A DNA stretch of 64,000 bases from the NCBI GenBank assembly GCA_937902995.1, contig CALEKY010000124.1, positions 39,578 through 103,577 on the forward strand. Reading direction: 5' to 3'. The translations under genes and the position numbers were made by a program. Numbering within the stretch: position 1 is the stretch's first letter; each line of letters opens with the position of its first letter. Positions 18,178-25,823 of this stretch are shown here, piece by piece. The notes under the pieces are model-generated. The model worked only from the letters and a program-made list of their open reading frames with translations. It was not told where the DNA came from and ran no database searches. The DNA comes from an uncultured Sinobacteraceae bacterium (GTDB lineage: Bacteria; Pseudomonadota; Gammaproteobacteria; Steroidobacterales; Steroidobacteraceae).

Positions 18178-19434
18178 ATGTTCGCTCCAGATTTGCAGAT
18201 CGCCGGCTTCGACCCTGAGCTCGATGCGGCCTTGCGCGCCGAAGCCCAGCGTCAGGAAGACCACATCGAATTGATTGCCTCGGAGAACTACGCAAGTCCG
18301 CGCGTGCTCCAGGCACAGGGCTCGGTGCTGACGAACAAGTACGCCGAGGGTTATCCCGGCAAGCGCTATTACGGCGGGTGCGAGCACGTCGATGTCGTCG
18401 AGCAGCTCGCCATCGACCGTGCAAAGAAGCTGTTCGGCGCCGGCTATGCGAACGTTCAGCCGCATTCGGGTTCGCAAGCAAACGCTGCCGCGTACATGGC
18501 GCTCGTCAATCCGGGCGAGACGATCCTAGGCATGAGCCTCGATCACGGCGGACATCTCACGCACGGCGCGAAAGTGAATTTCTCGGGCAAGCTGTTCAAC
18601 TCCGTGCAATACGGTCTCGATCCGAGTACCGGTGAGATCGATTACGCGCAGGTCGAGCGGCTCGCTCAAGAACACCGGCCGCGGCTGATCGTCGCAGGAT
18701 TCTCCGCCTATTCGCGCGTCATCGATTGGGAACGGTTCCGCAAGATCGCCGACAGCGTGAATGCCTATCTGCTCGTCGACATGGCGCACGTTGCGGGGCT
18801 CGTTGCGGCGGGCATCTATCCGAGTCCCGTGCCGCATGCTCACGTCGTTACGACGACGACGCACAAGACGCTGCGCGGGCCGCGCGGCGGTTTGATCCTC
18901 GCGAAGGGCGATCCCGAGATCGAGAAGAAGCTCAACTCGCTCGTCTTCCCCGGCACGCAAGGCGGTCCTTTGATGCACGTGATCGCGGCGAAAGCAGTCG
19001 CCCTGCTCGAAGCGTTGCAGCCGGAGTTCGTCGAGTATCAGAAGCAGGTGCTTGCGAACGCGCGAGCGATGGCCAATACGCTCATGAAGCGCGGTTACAA
19101 GATCGTTTCGGGCGGCACGGACAATCACCTGTTCCTCGTCGATTTGATCGACAAGAACATCACGGGCAAGGATGCCGACGCTGCGCTCGGCCGTGCGCAC
19201 ATCACGGTGAACAAGAATGCGGTGCCGAACGATCCGCGTCCGCCGTTCGTCACCAGCGGCTTGCGCATCGGAACGCCGGCGGTGACGACGCGCGGTTTCC
19301 GCGAAGCCGAAGTGATCGAGCTCGCAGGCTGGATTGCCGACGTGCTCGATGCGAACGGCTCCGATGAAGCAATCGCCAAAGTGAAGGCGAAGGTCGAAGC
19401 GATTTGTCGAGAATTTCCTGTGTATGGGAAGTGA
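18178..19434 (+). CDS. glyA: Serine hydroxymethyltransferase
   Basis: PLP enzyme interconverting serine and glycine and charging tetrahydrofolate with a one-carbon unit for purine, thymidylate and methionine synthesis. The 418-residue length is standard. The start region has the conserved EDHIELIASENYASPRVLQAQGS and the PLP-Lys lies in VVTTTTHKTLRGPRGGLIL near residue 230. GSQANAAAYMAL and the C-terminal TSGLRIGTPAVTTRGF are also present. It leads the group glyA-nrdR-ribD-ribE-ribBX-ribH-nusB-thiL-pgpA. I see no glycine riboswitch upstream. Confidence 0.97.
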   Translation: MFAPDLQIAGFDPELDAALRAEAQRQEDHIELIASENYASPRVLQAQGSVLTNKYAEGYPGKRYYGGCEHVDVVEQLAIDRAKKLFGAGYANVQPHSGSQANAAAYMALVNPGETILGMSLDHGGHLTHGAKVNFSGKLFNSVQYGLDPSTGEIDYAQVERLAQEHRPRLIVAGFSAYSRVIDWERFRKIADSVNAYLLVDMAHVAGLVAAGIYPSPVPHAHVVTTTTHKTLRGPRGGLILAKGDPEIEKKLNSLVFPGTQGGPLMHVIAAKAVALLEALQPEFVEYQKQVLANARAMANTLMKRGYKIVSGGTDNHLFLVDLIDKNITGKDADAALGRAHITVNKNAVPNDPRPPFVTSGLRIGTPAVTTRGFREAEVIELAGWIADVLDANGSDEAIAKVKAKVEAICREFPVYGK

Positions 19435-19509
19435 CGAGTGACCGGCGGCCCGGCATGACGAACGGTTCACCAGTCATCGCCAGTTGCTCGTTGCCCGTCA
19501 GCCGACGTC

Positions 19510-20028
19510 ATGTACTGTCCCTTCTGTAATCACGAAGAGACGAAAGTGATCGACTCGCGCCTGGCCGGCGAAGGGCAGCAAATTCGTCGTCGCCGGGAAT
19601 GCCTGAAATGCGGCGAGCGCTTCACGACGTTCGAGACCGCCGAGCTCGTGATGCCGCGGATCGTCAAGAACGATTCGACGCGGCAGCCCTTCGACGAACA
19701 GAAATTGCGCACGAGTCTGCTCAAGGCGTTGGAGAAGCGCCCGGTGTCGAGCGAAGCGATCGATGCGGCCATCGTGCACATCTGCCAGAAGCTGCGCTCG
19801 CTCGGCGAGCGCGAAGTGCCGTCGCGGCTCGTCGGTGAGCTCGCCATGGAGGAGCTGCACAAGCTCGATGAGGTCGCCTACGTGCGCTTTGCATCGGTCT
19901 ACCGCAGCTTCCAGGATCTCGAAGAATTTCGGGAAGAGATCGAGCGCATGCGTCATCGCCGCAGCCGGCTCGAACAAGAAGGACAGCTCGCGCTGTGGAG
20001 CTCGACCGAGTCCGGGAAGAAGCGATGA
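19510..20028 (+). CDS. nrdR: NrdR, ribonucleotide reductase repressor
   Basis: ATP/dATP-sensing transcriptional repressor of ribonucleotide reductase genes. The 172-residue protein has the N-terminal zinc ribbon (MYCPFCNHEETKVIDSR then RRRRECLKCGERFTTFE) followed by an ATP-cone domain (PRIVKNDSTRQPFDEQKLRTSLLKALEKRP, residues about 46-136). It sits between glyA and ribD, a common proteobacterial order. Confidence 0.96.
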   Translation: MYCPFCNHEETKVIDSRLAGEGQQIRRRRECLKCGERFTTFETAELVMPRIVKNDSTRQPFDEQKLRTSLLKALEKRPVSSEAIDAAIVHICQKLRSLGEREVPSRLVGELAMEELHKLDEVAYVRFASVYRSFQDLEEFREEIERMRHRRSRLEQEGQLALWSSTESGKKR

Positions 20029-20115
20029 GCATCCGGACTTTTTCGCTGTGCCGTCTTTGCGATGAGCCGGCTTCGATGCTCATCGAGTGCGTTGCGGCAT
20101 CGTTCGGCTGACGCC

Positions 20116-21225
20116 ATGTTCACGGCCTTCGATCACGCGATGATGCGCCGGGCGCTCGAGCTCGCGGCGCTCGGCCGTTATACGACGCATCCCAATCCGC
20201 GCGTCGGCTGCGTGATCGTGCAGAACGAACGCATCGTTGGCGAAGGTTGGCATCGTAAGTGGGGCGAGGCGCATGCCGAGCCGATTGCGCTGGCAGCTGC
20301 CGGCGAAGCAGCGCGAGGCGCCACCGTGTATGTGACGCTCGAGCCGCATTGTTTCCACGGGCGCACGCCGCCTTGTACCGATGCGCTCATCCGGGCCGGC
20401 GTCAAACGCGTCATCTGCGGTGCGCTCGATCCGAATCCGCGCGTAGCCGGAGCCGGGCTCGCGCAACTGCGTGAGGCGGGCATCGAAGTCGCGCAAGGTC
20501 TTTTGGAAGACGAAGCGCATGCGCTCAACTTGGGTTTCGACAAGCGCATGCGTACGGGCATGCCGCGCGTGCGCCTGAAAATTGCGGCGAGCTTGGACGG
20601 ACGCGTGGCATTGGCGAACGGTGCGAGCCGTTGGATCACAGGCGAGAGCGCACGTGCCGATGTGCAGCGTCTGCGCGCCGAATCGAGCGCCGTCGTGACA
20701 GGCATCGACACGGTGCTTGCCGACGATCCGTTGCTGACCGTGCGCGATCCGTCGATCGACTTGGCTGGGCGTGTGCCGATGCGTGTCGTGCTCGATACGC
20801 ATTTGCGCATGCCTGCAACGGCGCGCATGTTGCGCGAACCGGGCGATACGCTCGTGTTCACGGCGGCTTCTGCCGATAGCGAGCCTGCGCAGCTTCTTCG
20901 ATCTGCCGGTGCGGAGGTGCACGAAGTGGCCGTCGCTGCGGCCGGCCGACTCGATCTCGTCGCCGTTCTTCGTGCGCTCGGCGAGCGACTCTGTAACGAC
21001 GTTCTCGTCGAAGCCGGCGGAACTTTGTCCGGCAGATTGCTCGAAGAGAAGCTCGTCGACGAGCTCATCGTGTACGTGGCGCCGAAGGTGCTCGGCGCAG
21101 ACGCAAGACCGATGATCGGGCTCACGGGGCTGACTTCGCTGGAGCAAGGGCCGCATTTCGAGCTCGCATCGTTCGAACGTATCGGCGACGATCTGAAATT
21201 GATCTACCGGCCGCGGGGCCGTTGA
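20116..21225 (+). CDS. ribD: RibD, bifunctional deaminase/reductase of riboflavin synthesis
   Basis: Catalyses the second and third steps of riboflavin synthesis: deamination, then side-chain reduction of the pyrimidine intermediate. It has 369 residues from the ATG at 20116 (frame open from 20062). The N-terminal zinc deaminase carries HAEPIAL and TLEPHCFHGRTPPC; the usual form is EPCSHHGRTPPC, so the Cys is shifted by one and a His takes its place. The C-terminal reductase has PRVRLKIAASLDGRVALANG, SRWITGE and VLVEAGGTLSGRLLEEKLVDEL. ribE starts 8 bases after the stop. Confidence 0.95.
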   Translation: MFTAFDHAMMRRALELAALGRYTTHPNPRVGCVIVQNERIVGEGWHRKWGEAHAEPIALAAAGEAARGATVYVTLEPHCFHGRTPPCTDALIRAGVKRVICGALDPNPRVAGAGLAQLREAGIEVAQGLLEDEAHALNLGFDKRMRTGMPRVRLKIAASLDGRVALANGASRWITGESARADVQRLRAESSAVVTGIDTVLADDPLLTVRDPSIDLAGRVPMRVVLDTHLRMPATARMLREPGDTLVFTAASADSEPAQLLRSAGAEVHEVAVAAAGRLDLVAVLRALGERLCNDVLVEAGGTLSGRLLEEKLVDELIVYVAPKVLGADARPMIGLTGLTSLEQGPHFELASFERIGDDLKLIYRPRGR

Positions 21226-21233
21226 GCGCAATC

Positions 21234-21830
21234 ATGTTTACCGGAATCGTACAAGCCACCGGCGAAGTGACGGCAATAACGCCGCGAGGTGGCGACGTGG
21301 AGTTGGTCATCTCTGCGCCGAAGCTCGGGCTCGACACCGTAGCGATCGGCGATAGCATCGCCGTGAACGGGTGTTGTCTCACCGTAACTCGCTTGGACGG
21401 TGCGACCTTTGCTGCCGACGTATCGCGCGAGACATTGAACGTGACGACGCTTGGAAGCTGGCAAGTCGGTACGTGCGTCAATCTGGAAAAGGCGCTTCGT
21501 GCCGGAGATCCGCTCGGCGGCCACTATGTCACCGGCCACGTGGATGGCATTGCTGTCGTGACGGGCATGAGCTCGGACGGGCGTTCGACGCGCATGGAGT
21601 TCGAAGTGCCTGAGCCGTTGGCGCGTTACATCGCGAAGAAGGGCTCGGTGTGCATCGATGGCGTGAGCCTGACCGTCAACGAAGTTTCGCAGCGAGGATT
21701 CAGCGTGAATCTGATTCCTCACACGCTCGCCGTGACGATACTCGACGGCTACGATGTCGGTACGCGCGTCAACCTCGAAGTCGACATCATTGCCCGCTAC
21801 GTGGAACGGCTCGCGAGCGCGCAAGCGTAG
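21234..21830 (+). CDS. ribE: Riboflavin synthase, alpha subunit
   Basis: Dismutates two lumazine molecules to riboflavin, the last step of the pathway. The 198-residue protein shows the duplicated lumazine-binding fold: MFTGIVQATGEV at the N-terminus, IAVNGCCLTVTRLDG near residue 40, GHYVTGHVDGIAVV near 95, and the second-repeat VCIDGVSLTVNEV near 140. The universal MFTGIV start selects the ATG at 21234 over an in-frame start at 21222. Confidence 0.96.
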   Translation: MFTGIVQATGEVTAITPRGGDVELVISAPKLGLDTVAIGDSIAVNGCCLTVTRLDGATFAADVSRETLNVTTLGSWQVGTCVNLEKALRAGDPLGGHYVTGHVDGIAVVTGMSSDGRSTRMEFEVPEPLARYIAKKGSVCIDGVSLTVNEVSQRGFSVNLIPHTLAVTILDGYDVGTRVNLEVDIIARYVERLASAQA

Positions 21831-21873
21831 AATCGTCCCGCCGCATCATTGCATCACCTTTCCGATACCGATC

Positions 21874-23019
21874 ATGAAGCTCAATACGATCGACGAAATT
21901 CTCGAGGACATCCGTGCCGGGCGCATGGTCGTGATCATGGATGACGAGGATCGCGAAAACGAAGGCGATCTGATCATGGCGGCAGAGTGCGTACGGGCGG
22001 AGGACATCAATTTCATGGCCCGCTACGGACGCGGTTTGATTTGCCTGACGTTGACCCGCGAGCGTTGCAAGCAATTGCGCCTGCCGCTCATGGTCAGCGA
22101 TACGAACGAGAACCACACGACCAATTTCACGATCTCGATCGAAGCGGCCGAAGGCGTCACGACGGGTATTTCCGCGCATGACCGCGCGCACACGGTTCGC
22201 ACGGCCGTGCGTCGAGATGCCAAGCCAGAAGATCTGCGCCAGCCGGGTCATATTTTTCCGTTGATGGCGCAGCCGGGCGGCGTGCTGACCCGTGCGGGTC
22301 ACACCGAGGCAGGTTGCGATCTAGCTCGTCTGGCAGGCAAGGAGCCCGCTGCGGTGATCGTCGAGATCCTGAACGACGACGGCACGATGGCGCGCCGCCC
22401 GGATCTCGAAGCATTCGCTGCACGACATGGCCTAAAGATCGGCACGATTGCGGATTTGATTCGGTATCGACTCGAGAAAGAGCGGTCGGTCGAGCGCATC
22501 GAGGAGCTCACCGTCGAGACCGAGTACGGCCCGTTCCGCATGTGCTGCTACGAAGATCATGTGAATCGTACGGTGCATCTGGCACTGATCCGCGGTGAGC
22601 TGCGGCCCGATTCGATTCCGCTCGTGCGTGTGCACTTGAAGGACACGCTGCGCGATGTCGTCGGCATCAAGGACGAGCTGCTCGGTTGGCCGATCCGGTC
22701 CGCGCTCCAGCGGATCGCCGAGGAACCGGTCGGTGTCATCGTCATTCTTCGCCCGGACGAGACACCGCGCGACTTGATGGAGACAGTGGCGGCCATCCGT
22801 CGTACGGGGCCGGCCGAGCCGTCGCACCGGCCGGGCGCGCCCGACCGTAAGGACTCGCGCGAAACGTCAGGAGGAGCCAAGGTCTTGCGCACGTATGGCA
22901 TCGGCGCGCAGATCCTGCGCGATCTCGGCGTGCAGCGCATGCGCGTGCTGTCCGCGCCCAAACAGATGCACGGACTGTCCGGCTTCGATCTCGAAGTCGT
23001 CGAATACGTGGAAGGGTAG
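21874..23019 (+). CDS. ribB: RibBX: DHBP synthase fused to a non-catalytic GTP cyclohydrolase II-like domain
   Basis: 381-residue protein. Residues 1-200 are 3,4-dihydroxy-2-butanone-4-phosphate synthase, with the acidic loop MDDEDRENEGDL near 26, and make the four-carbon unit of riboflavin. Residues about 205-381 resemble GTP cyclohydrolase II but lack its zinc cysteines (the site reads VRVHLKDTLRDVVGIKDELL) and its catalytic GHEGRGIGL loop. This matches the proteobacterial RibBX variant; a full RibA is encoded at 27356-28180. A charged insert lies near residue 310. The conserved MKLNTIDEILEDIRAGRMVV start picks ATG 21874 over the longer frame. Confidence 0.93.
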   Translation: MKLNTIDEILEDIRAGRMVVIMDDEDRENEGDLIMAAECVRAEDINFMARYGRGLICLTLTRERCKQLRLPLMVSDTNENHTTNFTISIEAAEGVTTGISAHDRAHTVRTAVRRDAKPEDLRQPGHIFPLMAQPGGVLTRAGHTEAGCDLARLAGKEPAAVIVEILNDDGTMARRPDLEAFAARHGLKIGTIADLIRYRLEKERSVERIEELTVETEYGPFRMCCYEDHVNRTVHLALIRGELRPDSIPLVRVHLKDTLRDVVGIKDELLGWPIRSALQRIAEEPVGVIVILRPDETPRDLMETVAAIRRTGPAEPSHRPGAPDRKDSRETSGGAKVLRTYGIGAQILRDLGVQRMRVLSAPKQMHGLSGFDLEVVEYVEG

Positions 23020-23090
23020 GCGGTTTCGAGCGCATCGCCCGCTATACTTGCCAGCCCACCTGAGCCACCCGCCATAACGCGAGCCGTTCA

Positions 23091-23564
23091 ATGGACATCA
23101 AGACTATCGAAGGCGACCTGCAAGTTCGCGAGCTGCGTTTTGCGATCCTCGCGTCCCGCTTCAACGATTTCATCGTCGAGCAGCTCATTCGCGGCGCCGT
23201 CGACACGCTCAAGCGCCATGGGGCGTCGGACAAGCAGATCGAGCTCGTGCGTGCGCCGGGTGCCTACGATCTGCCTGTCGTCGCGCGGAAGCTCGCGCTC
23301 ACGAAGCGCTACGACGCGATCATCGCGCTCGGCGCCGTCATCAAGGGCGCGACGGCGCATTTCGATTACGTGGCAGGGGAGTGCGCAGGTGGACTAGCGC
23401 GCGTGGCCGTCGATACGGGAATTCCGGTGGCGTTCGGGGTGCTGACGACCGATACGATCGAACAGGCGGTCGAACGCGCGGGAACCAAGGCCGGGAACAA
23501 GGGCGCGGATGCCGCGATCACGGCGATCGAGCTGGCCAATCTCTTGCGTAAGATCGAACAGTAG
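23091..23564 (+). CDS. ribH: 6,7-dimethyl-8-ribityllumazine synthase
   Basis: Condenses DHBP with the ribitylaminopyrimidine to give lumazine, the substrate of RibE. The 157-residue length is standard. Motifs: ASRFNDFIVEQLIRGAVDTL, VRAPGAYDLPVVARKLA, ALGAVIKGATAHFDYVAGE with the active-site His, and IPVAFGVLTTDTIEQAVERAGTKAGNKGADAA. A TATACT element near 23043 could give it an extra promoter within the operon. Confidence 0.96.
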   Translation: MDIKTIEGDLQVRELRFAILASRFNDFIVEQLIRGAVDTLKRHGASDKQIELVRAPGAYDLPVVARKLALTKRYDAIIALGAVIKGATAHFDYVAGECAGGLARVAVDTGIPVAFGVLTTDTIEQAVERAGTKAGNKGADAAITAIELANLLRKIEQ

Positions 23565-23708
23565 GAACTCCCACCGAGCGCGCTGTCGTTCGGCGGTGGT
23601 CGCGACGGCATCGTGCGCGAATTGCCATCGGTTCGATCGCCGTTCCAGGTAATTTCGTAGAGCAGCGCTCGTGCCGATGAGCACCCACGGGCGCTGACCA
23701 GTGACTGC

Positions 23709-24161
23709 ATGAATACTCCAGCCGACAAAAAACCGCGCCGAGGTGCGCGTGCCCGCTCGCAGGCGCGCAAGCTTGCGATGCAGGCGTTGTATCAATGGCA
23801 GATGACGGGCTACGAGGCGAACGATCTCGTCAAGCAGTTCGTGGAAGGCGAAGAGTTCATCGGTGCGGATCGCGAGTATTTCGAAGAGCTGCTTCGCGGC
23901 AGTATCGCGCAACGCCAAGAGATCTTTACCGGTATCGAACCGTTCATCGACCGCCCGGTTGATCAGCTCGATCCCGTGGAGACCGCGATCCTGATGCTCG
24001 GCATGTTCGAGCTGCGTTCGCGGCTGGACGTGCCTTACCGCGTCGTGATCAACGAAGCCGTCGATCTCGCGAAACGATTCGGCGCAACGGACGCGCACAA
24101 GTACGTCAATGCGGTGCTCGATCGGGCGGCGAAGGAACTTCGAGCGGCGGAGCGAGGCTGA
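23709..24161 (+). CDS. nusB: NusB, transcription antitermination factor
   Basis: Small helical RNA-binding protein that with NusE/S10 nucleates rRNA antitermination complexes on boxA. The 150-residue protein begins MNTPADKKPRRGARARSQARKLAMQALYQWQMTG, the typical basic start, with DLAKRFGATDAHKYVNAVLDRAAKEL near the C-terminus. A 144-base gap after ribH holds no recognisable gene. A pure-purine tract begins at its stop codon. Confidence 0.94.
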   Translation: MNTPADKKPRRGARARSQARKLAMQALYQWQMTGYEANDLVKQFVEGEEFIGADREYFEELLRGSIAQRQEIFTGIEPFIDRPVDQLDPVETAILMLGMFELRSRLDVPYRVVINEAVDLAKRFGATDAHKYVNAVLDRAAKELRAAERG

Positions 24162-24241
24162 GGGGAAGGGGAAAAAGGGAAAGGGGAAAGGGGAAAGGGG
24201 AAAGGGGAAACGGGAAGAAGGGAAGGAGGGAAGGAGGGAAG
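24161..24241 (+). repeat. 81-base purine tract with GGGGAAA heptads
   Basis: Eighty purines and one pyrimidine (C at 24211), starting at the last base of the nusB stop. The centre is a run of GGGGAAA units with 7-bp period; the end changes to an 8-bp GGAGGGAA period. Many G-runs of 3-4 lie close together, so the non-template strand and RNA could form G-quadruplexes. Confidence 0.85.
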
Positions 24242-24300
24242 CGTGCGTTCGCGCGGTGCCCAGGGCCCGGGACTCAGCGCGCGGCACCTGCCGCGCGCCA

Positions 24301-24366
24301 CTGTCGCCTGTAGCCTGTAGCCTGTAGCCTTTCCGGCCCAAGCCCCAAGTCCCAAGCCCCGAGCCC
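24301..24366. repeat. Heptad tandem tracts running into the thiL start codon
   Basis: 24301-24328: CTGTCGC then (CTGTAGC)x3. 24335-24366: GGCCCAA, GCCCCAA, GTCCCAA, GCCCCGA, GCCC. The last unit runs into the thiL ATG at 24367. No Shine-Dalgarno sequence is visible before thiL, so the repeat occupies the translation initiation region. Confidence 0.8.
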
Positions 24367-25323
24367 ATGCCGTTAGGCGAATTCGAACTCATCGCTCGCT
24401 ACTTCGCACAGCAACCGTCGCGGGCGGATGTGCGGCTCGGGATCGGCGACGATGCCGCGGTGCTCGATGCGCGGGGCGACCGCAAGCTCGTCGTTGCCAT
24501 CGATACGATCGTTGCAGGCGTGCATTTCCCCGAAGGGCTTTCCGCCGCCGACATCGGCTATCGGGCGCTCGCCGTGAATCTCAGCGATCTCGCGGCCATG
24601 GGCGCGCAGCCGAGCTGGTTCACGTTGTCGCTATCGATGCCCGATAGCGACGAGCATTGGATCGAAGACTTCGCGCGTGGCATGTTCGAGCTCGCGCACG
24701 AGCACGATGTCATCCTGGTCGGCGGCGATACGGTCAAAGGTCCGCTCGTCGCGACCGTGCAGATCGCAGGATGGGTGGAAGCCGATCGATGGTTGACGCG
24801 GGACGGCGCTCGCCCGGGCGATGCGCTGATGGTGTCGAGCATGCTCGGGGAAGCGGCTGGCGGACTTGCGGTGATTCAACGGGGGCTCGACGGAACGCCT
24901 GAAGTCGCAAGGCTGCGCCAACGGTTTCTCAGGCCGACGCCGCGGGTAATGCTCGGGCGGCAGCTGCGGCAGTGTGCGACTGCGGCGATGGATATCTCGG
25001 ATGGCCTGCTCGCGGATCTCGACAAGTTGTGCTCGGCAAGCCGCTGCGGTGCGCAGGTCGACGTGGAGGCGATCCCGAGGTCGCCGGACCTTGCCGCGAC
25101 ATTCGATGAAGCAACCTGCCTCGACTTCGCGCTATCGGGCGGCGACGACTACGAGCTGTTGTTCACAGTGCCGGAGGAGCAAGTCCCGCAATTGACTCAG
25201 CTCGGCTGCCTGCGGATCGGTACGATCACGGCGGATAGACAAGTGATCTGCAGGCGCAACGGGGAAATCTATCGGCCCGAGCGTCGCGGCTTCGATCATT
25301 TCAGCGAGGATCGCGCTCGATGA
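24367..25323 (+). CDS. thiL: Thiamine-monophosphate kinase
   Basis: Phosphorylates thiamine monophosphate to the active cofactor TPP. The 318-residue protein of the PurM/ThiL fold has the Mg-binding GIGDDAAVLDARGDRKLVVAIDTIVAGVHFPEG near residue 24, then ALAVNLSDLAAMGAQP, ILVGGDTVKGP and AMDISDGLLADL near 210. The ATG at 24367 gives the normal start MPLGEFELIARYF. Its stop overlaps the pgpA start as ATGA. Confidence 0.95.
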   Translation: MPLGEFELIARYFAQQPSRADVRLGIGDDAAVLDARGDRKLVVAIDTIVAGVHFPEGLSAADIGYRALAVNLSDLAAMGAQPSWFTLSLSMPDSDEHWIEDFARGMFELAHEHDVILVGGDTVKGPLVATVQIAGWVEADRWLTRDGARPGDALMVSSMLGEAAGGLAVIQRGLDGTPEVARLRQRFLRPTPRVMLGRQLRQCATAAMDISDGLLADLDKLCSASRCGAQVDVEAIPRSPDLAATFDEATCLDFALSGGDDYELLFTVPEEQVPQLTQLGCLRIGTITADRQVICRRNGEIYRPERRGFDHFSEDRAR

Positions 25324-25796
25324 GATGGAGTGCCGAGCCGGCACTGTTGCGGCAACCCGTTCATTTTCTCGCCTTCGGCTTCGGATCGGGCCTCAGTCCG
25401 GTCGCGCCCGGTACATTCGGCACGCTGGCCGCGGTACCTCTCGTCAGCCTTCTGCAGCAGCTCGGCTGGACATTTCACGCTGCCTTCGCCGTGCTCGCGA
25501 TACTGGGCGGCATTTACATTTGCGGAGAAAGTGCGCGCCGGCTCGACGTTCACGACCATCCGGCCATCGTGTGGGACGAAATCGCCGGCTATACCGTGAC
25601 GATGTTGGCAGCTCCGCACGAATGGTATTGGCTTCTTGCGGGATTCGTGCTCTTCCGTTTTTTCGACATTCTCAAGCCTTGGCCGATCCGGGAGGCCGAT
25701 CACAGTCTCTCCGGAGGTCTCGGAATTATGCTGGACGACGTGATTGCGGGCGTTTTTGCCGGCGCAATTCTGTTCGGAATCAAGTCCTTCGTCTAA
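25320..25796 (+). CDS. pgpA: Phosphatidylglycerophosphatase A
   Basis: Inner-membrane phosphatase that converts phosphatidylglycerophosphate to phosphatidylglycerol. The 158-residue protein has the PgpA core FGFGSGLSPVAPGTFGTLAAVPL near residue 18, VWDEIAGYTVTML near 80 and LDDVIAGVFAGAILFG at the C-terminus, with about four hydrophobic segments. It is translationally coupled to thiL by an ATGA overlap, as in many proteobacteria. Confidence 0.94.
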   Translation: MRWSAEPALLRQPVHFLAFGFGSGLSPVAPGTFGTLAAVPLVSLLQQLGWTFHAAFAVLAILGGIYICGESARRLDVHDHPAIVWDEIAGYTVTMLAAPHEWYWLLAGFVLFRFFDILKPWPIREADHSLSGGLGIMLDDVIAGVFAGAILFGIKSFV

Positions 25797-25823
25797 CGCG
25801 CCAAAAACTCGAAACCTTTCATC

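Noticed and set aside
21831..21873. FMN riboswitch before the rib genes
   Set aside because: No RFN-type conserved blocks are visible before ribD, ribE, ribBX or ribA; the spacers are too short.
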